Source: Gymnopus androsaceus JB14 (Eukaryota; Basidiomycota; Agaricomycetes; Agaricales; Omphalotaceae). From it: a DNA stretch of 64,000 nt. This document shows, piece after piece, positions 1 through 11,484 of this stretch. The notes under the pieces are model-generated. The model ran no database searches. It was given only the letters and a program-made list of their open reading frames with translations, and was not told the DNA's origin. The number at the start of each line of letters is the position of its first letter. Positions within the stretch are counted from its first letter, which is position 1. The stretch is from NCBI GenBank assembly GCA_009733575.1, contig ML769553.1, forward strand, positions 62,001 to 126,000, written 5' to 3'. The translations under genes and the position numbers were made by a program.

Positions 1-2374
1 TATTGAACTTAGCTCCTGATGCCAGACACCAGTCGTCCAGAATTTTCTGTAGGTCATTGAAGTCATCATTTTCTGATAGGTAAACAGTTGTGTCATCGGC
101 AAAAAAAGTTGCAATGAGTCGTTCAAGCTTTCCTGGAATTTCTAGACCTTTCAATTCTGATTTTCTCAGTGCTTCTGCTAGGGGTTCAATTGCTAGATCA
201 AAGAGGAGACAGGAGAGAGGGTCACCTTGTCGAACCCCCCTTGTCACTTTGAAGGGTGTTTTACTGCTAACACCATTGACAAGGACATAGGTGTTTGCAT
301 CCATGTATAGAGCCTTAACAGTGTTTGTAAATTCATCAGGGAACCCATATTTTTGGAGTACTTTCCATAGGTAGTCATGTTTAATTTTGTCATAGGCTTT
401 TTCCTGATCTAGGGCAATGATTACACCATTTTGCTCTTTTGCCTCTGCTAGGTTTATGATGAGTTTGGAGAGCCATATTTGGTTGTATATATGTCTGCCT
501 GGGACAAAGCCAGCTTGTGTTGGGTCAATTAGTTCTGGTGCAGTCTGTGCAAGTTTGATTGTAAGTGCCTTTGACATGATCTTATAGTCTGTGTTTAGGA
601 GTGATATGGGCCTGTAGTTGGCCATCTGTGCTCGGTCATTTTTCTTGTAGAGGGGGCACATCCAACTTTCTGAGAACTTGGTGTTTGGGGCCATACCATT
701 GCACTCAATGTCATTATAGACTATTCTTAAGGTTTGAATAAGGTTGAAGGCTGCTCTGTCATGTGCAATGGCATTTTTGTATCTAGCATGGATCAGTTTC
801 CAGATCTCATAACTGATTCCATCCAGCCCTGGTGCTTTGTAGTTGGCCGAAAGCTTCAATGCATATTCAATATTTTCATCTGTGAGTTTTTCTTTCAGGT
901 TCTGGCAGTGTGGCTCAGAAAGTTTTTTTGTGATATTTCCTAGGATGCGGGCTGTAGTCTGTTCACGGAGTGTTACATCTGGTGGGGTTGGGTCCTTTTG
1001 TAAATTCCCATGGTAGATTCCTAGCATGTCAGCCATTTCTGGTGAGCTTGTTGTATATTCTGGCTGTGGCTCTGGTGCTGCTTCTGGTTCGTTATTTTGT
1101 CTAGCCTGGTTCAGGGGGGGCAGAGTGCCATTTTGGGCATGAACGGTTGATTGTGTTTGGGGTTTCATAAGGCGCTGTATGAGGTCTCTTGGACTTTTCG
1201 ATTTGTTTGCATTTGACCAATACCGGGATATTGTTTCCCCCTGAAGTGCATTTCTTGCTTTGGCCATCACTCTTGTAGTTTTGTGTTTGTGCTTTTCTAG
1301 GGATGCTAGGGCTTCATTTAGCATTGCAGTAGTTATTGCTCGTTCATCCTCAGATAATTCTGGGTCATTGCTGACAATATCAATCTTGGCTTCTAGCTCA
1401 GATATTTTTTTTGTTAAGTGGGGCATCACAATTTTGGAGCGTTTCCTTGCAAGTTCAACAAATCTCTTTTTGAAGTCTGCCCATACTGTTTGGGCATTAT
1501 GGTTTGCATCCCATTCATCCTGGGCTTCTAGGTCCAGGATCATGTTTTCAGCTCTTATTCCTTCTGTTTCAATGAAGGTCATAATAGCCTTGTCATACAT
1601 CAAGTGTGGGGGGGAGATCCATCTGCCCCTCCCTATCACTGGAGCTGTTTCTGAAGTGAACCGTACTGAGACTAAGCTGTGATCAGTATCAACTGCTGTC
1701 TGCTCAATTTTCCATTCAAAGGTATGTTCCATGTCCTGAGCCCGAATATATATTCTATCCAGGCGTGAGTGTCTTAGTCTTTGCCCTGAAATGTTCTGCT
1801 TGAATGTGTACTTTAGGGTGTCTGGGTATGTGTTTGTCCACCCATCTTCTAGTTGTAGTGAACATTTCAAGCTGTCAAAAGAGCTTGTTATTGCAGTAGG
1901 GTCACTGCATGCAGGAAGGCGGTCCAGTGGTTCCTCCACCATGTTCAGGTCTCCAAGTAATATGTTTGGTTTTTTTATCCGCGGGTGTCGATCATAAAAG
2001 TCTTCAATTTTTCCCCAAAATGCAGCATTAGTTGCACTATCAGTGTTTGGTGCATAAACTGCCAAGATTGATATTCGCTCATCATTGTGCCAGTTGGTTT
2101 CAATTATAATTGCATGACCAGCTACAACTTCATACATTTGTATTCCAATGGTATTTGTGATTCTCATATTGAAGACCACGGCTATTCCAGCTTTGTTTCG
2201 TGAGTCTGGGAGTTTAGAGTAGAATATTTTCAAGTCATTTCCATGTATCCGTGTTATTTCATCTCTGCGTTCATCGTCCATGTGGGCTTCCCCTACTACC
2301 AGAACTCCGATCTGCTTCTGCAGCACCATAAGCCGTATATCTGACCATTTATTTCTTGCATCATCAAAGTTCAT
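1..2374 (-). CDS. LINE retrotransposon ORF2 (endonuclease + reverse transcriptase), open at the window edge
   Basis: No stop codon interrupts this minus-strand frame from 2698 to base 1. The first in-frame ATG is at 2374, giving at least 790 codons. The N-terminal half is an exonuclease-endonuclease-phosphatase (APE-type) domain: VVGEAHMDDERR near residue 30, LLGDLNM, SRLDRIY and DHSLVSVRF. The reverse transcriptase follows with YKAPGLDGIS, NYRPISLLNTDYK, IIALDQEKAYD, GVRQGDPLSCLLFD and the catalytic FADD next to the left edge. Such proteins nick genomic DNA and prime reverse transcription there. The absence of stops or frameshifts suggests a young copy. Codons 2375-2698 are also open but have no ATG; they read as a polar linker, so the copy may be 5'-truncated or start upstream. 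No ORF1 was found. The 3' end lies outside the window. A Tad-like clade is my inference from the domain order. Confidence 0.92.
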   Translation of the reverse strand, partial: MNFDDARNKWSDIRLMVLQKQIGVLVVGEAHMDDERRDEITRIHGNDLKIFYSKLPDSRNKAGIAVVFNMRITNTIGIQMYEVVAGHAIIIETNWHNDERISILAVYAPNTDSATNAAFWGKIEDFYDRHPRIKKPNILLGDLNMVEEPLDRLPACSDPTAITSSFDSLKCSLQLEDGWTNTYPDTLKYTFKQNISGQRLRHSRLDRIYIRAQDMEHTFEWKIEQTAVDTDHSLVSVRFTSETAPVIGRGRWISPPHLMYDKAIMTFIETEGIRAENMILDLEAQDEWDANHNAQTVWADFKKRFVELARKRSKIVMPHLTKKISELEAKIDIVSNDPELSEDERAITTAMLNEALASLEKHKHKTTRVMAKARNALQGETISRYWSNANKSKSPRDLIQRLMKPQTQSTVHAQNGTLPPLNQARQNNEPEAAPEPQPEYTTSSPEMADMLGIYHGNLQKDPTPPDVTLREQTTARILGNITKKLSEPHCQNLKEKLTDENIEYALKLSANYKAPGLDGISYEIWKLIHARYKNAIAHDRAAFNLIQTLRIVYNDIECNGMAPNTKFSESWMCPLYKKNDRAQMANYRPISLLNTDYKIMSKALTIKLAQTAPELIDPTQAGFVPGRHIYNQIWLSKLIINLAEAKEQNGVIIALDQEKAYDKIKHDYLWKVLQKYGFPDEFTNTVKALYMDANTYVLVNGVSSKTPFKVTRGVRQGDPLSCLLFDLAIEPLAEALRKSELKGLEIPGKLERLIATFFADDTTVYLSENDDFNDLQKILDDWCLASGAKFN

Positions 2375-2698
2375 TGACCCATGTCCTTTGATGTTGAGGC
2401 CTGCAAACTTGATTGAGGCTTTGGTGTTTTTTGAGCATTTGTGTCGGTTTCGATTCCTGGTTGGGTTTGGGTTATTCTCTCCATTCCGGTTGTGTGATGG
2501 GGCATTTTGTTCATTCAGTGCTGGAGTTTCAGACCGTTCCCTTGGGCCATGTTGACTGGGTACAGGTTGGTTGGAATTGGTATTCCGCTGTCCATTATTT
2601 AGACTTTGGTCATGAGTTATTGTGTCTCGTGAACCAGATGGGACCTGTTGTCCCAGGAAGCGCTTAATTCTTAATCCTCCCTTTCTCGCCACGATGCC

Positions 2699-3966
2699 CT
2701 ACCTAGTCTCTGCGAAAGAACAGTGAATCCGTGAACCTAATTGACGTATTCTCGTTTTTGGACAAGGTCCGCACTACCTACCTTTTCTTCTATACTGACT
2801 GGCTTTTGATCCGGCAGAATTTGCAATGAATCAAGAACGGTTTCTTGTCTAAAGATTTTATAACTCTTCAGCTGGATGACTACGATTGTTTCGCTTGCAT
2901 GGAGATTCAGGATGGAACAGCTAGCCTGGAAGAACAAGTGAGCTCCTGCACTGATTCATCGGAACCCATAGCACGGACCTGCACGGTTCTCTCATTGTAA
3001 TCTCCTTTTAATTCGACAATTCAGTCCCCAAGCGGCAGTCATTGGCGACATGGTACTATCCCTGAAGAAATAATGCACAAGCAGGGGGTACTAATTTCAA
3101 GTTCATTGATGTGACCTCTCTACTCTGCTCGTTTCTTTACTGTTCAAGTTTTCCTCTACCTCGGCCATCCTCTTTCCCTTCCTGAAGGTGTTGAACCTAC
3201 AGTTTATTACTAGTGTTATACTTATACAGCTGACCTATAGTCTCGTCTCCACTGTTACTTTGAGTTTTCAATTGGCTTTTCCCTTTAGGCTTTTACTCAT
3301 GTCACTTCTGTGAACAGGAACAAGACATGTGCGGAAATGGAAGTTGAATGTGGATTTTGATCCGACTCGACATTTGCAGAGGCTTTGTCGATTCATATGT
3401 AGCTACCTTAACTGAACTGGACACCTTCATCTCTCCCCCCCTCTTCCACTTAAGCTGCTTCCTGAATGCCATTTGTAGTCAGCTCTCCTTCAAGATTGAT
3501 TTCTTGCTTAGTATTTGGGCCTTTGCAGAGTCTATCAGGGAACTATGCGGAGAGACCATGTATTTGACACCATTCTTCTGCGCCTCCTGCTTTCTTCCTT
3601 GGGATCTACTAGGTCTTGGCTCTTCAAATGGAGCCTATCCCCTACACATGTCATTTGGTGCTCCTTCATTGAACTCTTCAGACTGGCAACAATTTAGGAT
3701 GAACTGGTTCACTCACTTGCTCGCTTTTCTTCACTTCGAAAGTTCCGGACGGATGCGATGATTTGGGAGTTCAAACTAGCTAGAAAGAACCATTAGTGTG
3801 AGTAGGGTTGCAGTAACCGGTTGTTCTAACCATCATGCAATGACCCTAAAAAATATACATGCGTACATGTGGTGTCCCTCTGGCCAGTCCAATGCCTGTA
3901 CTTGAGTATTTAGACTACTTATTAGCTACATTGTCCAAAATGCTAAGTCATTTGAGGATAATGTTA
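2699..3966. other. Unassigned stretch beside the LINE, possible host-gene remnant
   Basis: No protein family was recognised. On the plus strand 2741-2830 and 2845-2940 contain short open stretches, the second ending at a GTGAGC donor-like site after a run reading DYDCFACMEIQDG. This may be a host exon cut by the LINE, but that is only a suggestion. An open frame at 3348-3761 (137 codons) is compositionally unremarkable and probably spurious. Confidence 0.25.
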
Positions 3967-4061
3967 TGATTCGACCCAGGTTCGAGCTGAGGTCTTCCGT
4001 GTAACAGATAGAAAAGGCAGAGATGTTAGACAGATGCGATAACCAACTTCGGCATCGAACC
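3967..4061 (-). tRNA. tRNA-Val(AAC) with a 22-nt intron
   Basis: Read on the minus strand, the ends pair as a perfect seven-base acceptor stem (GGTTCGA with TCGAATC, one G-U) plus discriminator A. The D arm carries AGTTGGTTA. The five-base anticodon stem TCTGT/ACGGA closes only if about 22 nt (4002-4023) are removed one base 3' of the anticodon, the canonical tRNA intron position. The anticodon at 4025-4027 is AAC. The T stem is CTCAG/CTGGG with loop CTCGAAC, where T54 is replaced by C. One D-stem pair (10-25) is mismatched and the variable loop has 4 nt, so the gene may be slightly degenerate. The spliced length is 73 nt. Confidence 0.72.
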
Positions 4062-4143
4062 ATACTAACAAGCAACAAATCAACCAAGGTTTACAATCAT
4101 CGAATTTGAACAATGAATAATGTTACATTGCATATCATTGGAC

Positions 4144-5194
<1,051 letters not shown>

Positions 5195-5936
5195 CGGAGC
5201 GATGAAGTGGTAGTGAGAGAAAGACGGAAAGCAAGCTGGTTTTATCTGGAATCCAGCCGGAGATCTAGACCGGCCCGCAAGTCGCGAGCGCTCGTCTAGA
5301 GCGAGTCTGCCGTATACGATTCGATTCAGGTTCAAATGCAGATGTGGACTATTAACCGTCTTTCCGCTCTCGACGGTGTTTACCGAACAATTGCTCTCGG
5401 AAGGAGAACTCGATGAAGACGGGACAAGGAATCATCAAGTGATCAAGTTGAAGTCCAAAGGCCATCTCGAGACTACGTATGTTTTCGGTAAGTGAACTGT
5501 TCCTTTGTCAAACTTTTTTGGACCACTCCTTTAACGGAAATGGGACATTTTCGACTTTCATTGAAGTTTTTCTCGAAAGTTTGAAGCTGTCTGAAAATTG
5601 CTGGCACTGAGATGGAACTCTAGTATGGATGATAAAGGCTTCTCTCAATATATCAACGCGACTCTGAACTTCCAAATAAACAGCTTTGACCTATCCAAGA
5701 CCTATCGAAGCAGAAGTTAGCTAAGGTCCGATGTGTTCAAGATCTTCATGCTTTCTCCTTTCCTGATCATATCTATCAATTATCGCTTCAATCATTCGGT
5801 ATAGAATGAATATTTATTTAAGCTCGTTGTCTTGACCGGTCAAAGCTGGTGTCAGCGTCGAATCTGAGTCGGATTCAACCTAATTTGAATGCTCCATATT
5901 ATCTATGCTTACCAAAAGGACTGCGTCTCGAAGCAT
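5195..5936. other. Intergenic region between HEM13 and the reductase gene
   Basis: This presumably holds the HEM13 promoter and the 3' flank of the reductase. On the plus strand about 5345-5490 reads as an exon-like segment (LSEGELDEDGTRNHQ, then LKSKGHLETTYVFG) ending exactly at a GTAAGTG donor. No continuation was found to the right and the family was not recognised. It may be a remnant of a gene or a chance open frame. The rest shows nothing recognisable. Confidence 0.3.
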
Positions 5937-8900
5937 TCAGAGACCCGCATCTATCCAATATCTAACCCATTTCCGTATAATCGTATCATCGAGAGGTTTG
6001 AGAGTCCTTATCCTTTCACTCAACCTCTCAACATTCGTCGTTTGCAATGGAGTTAAACCCGCACTTTCAAAGGTCGTTTCTCCGGATTTCCTGAGAGCAC
6101 TATCTGCACTGGATTGTAGCCGATAGAAATCAAGCAGTTTCACAGCAGGCTAAAACAAACATAAGCATTTGCCACATTCCCCATAAAACGTTATACTCAC
6201 GACAATTTGTGTGTTCGCCTCCGTTGGATGTTTTGCATGCTTCTCGATTGTATCGACCCAATCATGATATGATACAAGCTGAAGGGAATCGGAAGAGAGA
6301 TGCTTTTCCTCAATGAGAGCGGTTCGAATGCTCTGGGCAACATAAGTCCAGGATACTGATTTTGGATGCACAACATTTACAGCTATGGGTACTGGCCCAC
6401 GACTGAAACCGACGTCGAGCAAAGCACTGCATACTGCATCTATTGGTATCCACGAGACAACCTATGAAGGACAGTAAGCGTCGGTAAACTGAAAGGAGAA
6501 AGATATGCGTACGCACCCCAAAGGCATCTGGTAGCACGCCAATACTTAAACTTGATCGGACAAGGATTGGGACCCAGTCGCTCGTTGGCCAAGCACCATT
6601 TGGAGCTCCACCTGCAACCTGACCGATCCGGAATGATGTCGCTTCGAGTCCACTCTTTGCCAGTATCTGTACATACAAATTGGTCAGGGAGATTTATGGG
6701 CCTAACCAACACACGTACCCTTTCAGTAACATATTTACTCTCGCCATAGCCTCCCCCAACGGCGTATTTTGCGTCCATGACAACATGCTCGGGGTATGGA
6801 CCTAGGGTTTTGGCATCCCACGACTGAGTCGACCCAATCGATGATGTGAACAAGAATCGGACTGAGGATGAATGGCGACTAGATCGAGCGAGATTGATTA
6901 GGACTCGGGATCCTTTGACATGCGATTCAAACGATGCAAGTGAGAGATTGAAATCCAGTCTCCAAGCATTGTGAATAACCACAGTCAAATTTTGACGGAG
7001 CTGTTGACTTGGTCAGAGCAAAAAGATCAAAGTAGTCGCAGATGGTACTCACCTCCTTCAAAGTACCCTCAGGCAGGCTGAGATCTTCGTGTGAGGTTTT
7101 TCCGGCTAAAAAGACTAATTTCGGCGACGACAAAAGGGAAATATCGAGGGACTTGTCCTGGAACCGAGCGAGATGTCTCTCATACATTGATGTTTTGGTA
7201 GATGGTCGATTGAGGGTATACACACGGGTTACAGAGTCGTCCAGCAGCAATGACTCTAGCAACTGAGCTCCAAGGTTCCCAGTAGACCCCGTCAGCAACA
7301 CGTATTGCTGTGTCGGATCAACTAGAGCAGGGTGTGGAAGCGGAGCATCTAAACCCTGTGAGTAATTGGAGATCATTTCTTCTATAGATTCTTCGTGACT
7401 CTTTGACACATTCAGAGCAACGGTGCCTTCACTAGGATTGGCGACAACCTTTTCTAGAACGTTTGCAAGCATTGCAATCGTAGGATAGCTGTAGACTATG
7501 TTTTGAGTGATTGTGGATGCAAGGGGGGCGATACCTGAATTCCGAAAAGCACCGACCAGACGGAGACGAAGGATTGTTGCAGAGAGACTTTGGGTGATCG
7601 TTGTTGAGTTGGCCAACGTAAATGTCTGGAAAGACATACCTATCAAGCCCGTGCTCAAATAGATCTGCAGTGATAGCAGGAGCTTCCGCTGAAAGAACGT
7701 CCGAGATTTGACCAACAAGCCAGGGCCGGATGTCAGCTATTTCCCAGCTTTTAGGCGGTTCGATGGAATCGCCTCCAGAGTTTGATTCTACAGTTTCATA
7801 CCTGTACAAAGAACAACAGTGTTGTAATCAAGTTATGCAACGTACATTTGACTTACAAGCTGTCAATCTCAGAGTCATACAGCGCCAGGGCTGCTTTTCT
7901 TGCCACAGTACCTTTTCCCACACGAGGAAGAGGTTTTTGGCGATCGACAACAAGGATCATCTCTTTGAAGATTCTACTGAACGCAGGTGCAACTTTGTTG
8001 GTTTCTTCGATCGTGGGCCTTGAGATGTGTTAAATACAATCGACACGATAAAACCAAGGTCAATTACCAGATCAAATTTCTGAATTTGCTGACTTGTACG
8101 CTATCGTTTACATCGATCTGATAGGCCGGTAAAGGTTCAAGGAGAATTCCTGGCTGGTCTCGCTGCCTTCCAAATATGATTGCTCCACTGACCCTATAAA
8201 GATAATGAGAAGAAGCATTCAGGGAAGGAAATAAAACTCTTACATGGAATTAGCTGAGACGATGGCCTCCATTGGTGCGGGGTCGGTTTTTTCACCGCTC
8301 GAGTGGATGATCACGTCATCGATTCGACCAACACTGGAAGGAATGAGAACATGAAGAGTGCAACAAAATTGTAAGGTGCTCACATTCTCCATAGGCTAGG
8401 AATGGTCGGGTGTGGCTCGAACAAATCTGAGGTTGAATAACCAAGGACGTCCGGGAGGTTCTCGATAGCAACATGGTGAGTCTCAGAAGTCTATCGACAG
8501 CACGGTCAGTCAAAGCTCAGCAATAGTCAATGGACCTACCAAAAACTGAGCCTCGTATGTTCCATCCCCTTGAGCCACCCAGCGAATATCTATCCCTTCC
8601 ATGAACTCGAAATACTGCCACGTCTCGGTGTCCATTCGTAATTTACTAACATGGCCAAATTCTGTCCCACCGTATCCGGAATTAACGGTGACTCCTCGGG
8701 CAATAAGCGAATCGGCAATTCGTGGGGCAAGAGGTCCTCCGCTGTAGGTCTGCACGGCGAATGGTCTCAGAGGCTTAAGGAGCGTACGATTTCAGCAGAG
8801 GAGCTTACCACGAAGCGAAGAGTTCGAAGAAATTCCACAGCATCGTCAGACTGGAACCAAATGTGGAAAAACGTGGGGACTGCTATCATGGCCGAGATTT

Positions 8901-9879
8901 TCACGACTTTGGCAGCATCTAGAACATTCTCAGCTGTTGCTAGTACTGGCACAGCGTCCGGCCTTGTCACTGTAGGTGCAAATACCGCGGTCGTGATAAG
9001 CCCATACAGAGGCATGAGTATTTGGAAACAGAAGGCCATCATGTGGAATGTTGGAAGACCTATAGTACCCATTAAAAGGTTTTCAGAAATAGCTGCGCGC
9101 AACTGGGGTATGTACACTTTATGATATTAATAGTTTATGAGCGAAACATGGAATTGGGCATCACTCACGTAGCGCGGCATCGTTCTTAACAACTTTGTGA
9201 GTAAGTATTATTGGCTTTGGGAGTCCAGTCGATCCTGAGGAGTGGAAGTAAATGCCTTTGTCCAAATCCTCAGGTGAAAATGCTGGGCTGATAGGTGTAA
9301 AAGGGTCCTCTGCAGTCTCTTTCCCGAGGAAGGGGTACGCGTCGTGTAGCGCAGGTGCTTCTTCGATGCTCAGCGCATAAGTTGGATCGAACATTTCTAG
9401 TTCGGCTTTGAGACTATCGACTACACCCTGCAGAGTAGCTTGTGTCGTGATTATTCTATGCGCGGACGACTTTCGAATGAGGTGCAAGAAGGCCGAAGAC
9501 GAGTTCCGTGGGGATATAGGAAACGGCTAAGTCAGAAGATTAGCTGGTGTCGCTATCACGTATCGCATCGCAGCCACACTTACCACTAAGCCAGCCTTCA
9601 TGATACCGACAATTAAAGCAGAGTATACTATAGTATCTATATTAGCGACGATTGCAATAACGTCGCCTCGTAGGGAGTCGCTCGGATAGCTTTCCCGATA
9701 CGATGGGCTGCATGAACGTATTCAAGCATCCTGATTTGGGTGATTCTATTAGAACCAGGCTGGGCATAAACATAGACTGGAAAGTCGGGGTTATGTTCGA
9801 GATTAAAGTCGAGAAGATCAGGCAGGTTCAACTGCGACTTTCCGAGAGAGGGGTGCACTGTTGCGAGAGCGGAAGGCAT
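5937..9879 (-). CDS. Adenylate-forming reductase (adenylation - carrier - thioester reductase), multi-exon
   Basis: The domain order is that of fungal NRPS-like aryl/amino-acid reductases: an AMP-binding domain activates a carboxylic acid, a phosphopantetheinyl carrier holds it as a thioester, and an NAD(P)H-dependent domain releases it reductively. The adenylation domain shows YFHSSGSTGLPKPI (A3), NSGYGGTEFG (A5) and GRIDDVIIHSSGEKTDP (A8). The carrier site is HGLDSLSATIL; its Ser codon is split AG|T by an intron near 7620-7670. The reductase domain has YVLLTGSTGNLGAQLL for cofactor binding, FLFTSSIGS, and GYGESKYVTE with the catalytic Tyr and Lys. At least ten short introns with GT/AG ends join these pieces in phase. 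The ATG at 9879 starts MPSALATVHPSLGKSQLNL; the frame is open to 10077 without another ATG. One missing base near 9680-9684 shifts the frame between KAIR and SDSLRGDV. The substrate is not predictable from what is seen. Confidence 0.88.
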
Positions 9880-10059
9880 TGTTTGAGACAGACGAGGTTG
9901 AGTGTTGCGTTGAGAGAGATCTACTTGTGTATTGATGTATTGTGTATTGTGTGCGAACTCCATTTTATAAGGATCCCAACGGTTCAGCCTTGCTACGAGA
10001 ACGAACGGTGCACATGGGACATCATAGTGGCCGTGGTCCTTATTCTGGACTGGTATGGT

Positions 10060-11090
10060 TGATCCGTATGAAGGCACGCTAGATACGGCCGATCATACGC
10101 GTATGTATAGAACCCCGAGTGCATATCAAACAAAGAGCGGGTTCGATCCGTCCGACTGAGATCCAGGAAGGAAGGAAGGAAGGTTTTATTACACGGCATG
10201 GTCCAAGTGCTGAACGCCGGATCGTCTGGAGATTATCCCAGTGGGGCACTAGCAATTTCGTCTACACCTGAGGCAAGACAACGACGAGCTCACAGCTGCC
10301 TCGGTAGAGACACACTGCTGCCCACTCCAGGTGCCAGATTATATAATTAGATATTATACAGGCAAACTATATCTAACTACTAATGCTATCTACGCTGATA
10401 TTGACTTGGTACATACAATGGACAACTGGCGTAGATCTTTAGGACCTCAGCCTCAAAGCCCCATTTGACTATGCAATTGGATCCATATCAGATCTGAGGA
10501 CAATTAAGGCGATTACACATTTACGGCCCTTTTTCTCGTTCAATTACAGCGCATTCATACGCCAAATATACATACTAGCTTTTCTGCTTCCATACATTTG
10601 TTTAACCATATCATACCTTCATCATGGCGGATAAACATATCAATGAACTAGAGCGTATTAGCCGCGTGTCTCAATTGAAAATGTTTTTGGTTAAGACACC
10701 AAGCTTACGTTTGCTGGTCGGGAAGATGCTCCACGCCCTCCTCCAGTGGTTGATTTTTTATCCAAAACTTTCCTTTTGAGGAACGATTTTTTGAACGCGG
10801 AATACACTCTAATCTGAAGAGGTGAAACGCAAAAAACGACTCCATCCATCAGCAAAACGGCACATGCGTGATCCATATGAAGGCACGCCAAATACAGCCA
10901 TCTTACAGATTTTGGTACGTATGTATAGGACCCCGAGTGCATATCTAACACGATTACACATTTACGGCCATTTTTCTCGTTCAATTATATGGTCAAATAT
11001 ATGTATTTACAGTGCATTCATATACCAGCTTTTTTTTAACCTTCCATACATTTGATTATACCCATATCATACATTCATCATTAAATTACT
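10060..11090. repeat. Diverged direct repeat pair interrupted by a 377-bp insert
   Basis: A segment at 10061-10131 (ATGAAGGCACGC, then CCCCGAGTGCATATC) recurs at 10869-10947. The adjoining segment at 10509-10630 (GATTACACATTTACGGCC, then CATACATTTG and CATATCATAC) recurs at 10949-11082. In the second copy the two segments are contiguous, whereas in the first they are separated by 10132-10508. The first copy therefore carries an insertion, which includes a GGAA microrepeat near 10168. Its identity is unknown; it is probably a relic of a mobile element. Confidence 0.6.
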
Positions 11091-11484
11091 ATAGGTTTAC
11101 TGGATCACTACTACTCCCTACTAGTATATCATTTGGAAACCCAAAAGAGTTGGACCACAAACATGCACTAATGGTGTGAGGTAGTACAATCAATGAAAAT
11201 GATAATAATACTGAATACTCACTACAGATAGTAAAGGCAATTAAGATAATTGCAAAAAGCAATAGTACCTGGAAAAGACAATTATGTTTATTGTTTTGGT
11301 ACACACAATAATCTTAATTGCTTCAGATAATCAATTATGTTAATTGTCTTGTGTTTCAGACAGTTATCTTGATTGTGGCATGGTAGGTATCAATTACTTT
11401 TCTTGCTTTGCTTTAGAATAAATGTAATATGGCTATAAAATAAAGTCTGAGTTCACGTTTGATTAAGAAGAGTCTTGAGAGCCA
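11091..11484. other. AT-rich stretch with no gene
   Basis: There are many AATTGC, AATTAAG and ACAATTATG words around 11220-11390. Similar words recur at 16085-16215 and 19495-19520, suggesting degraded copies of one repeat. Nothing coding is seen. Confidence 0.4.
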
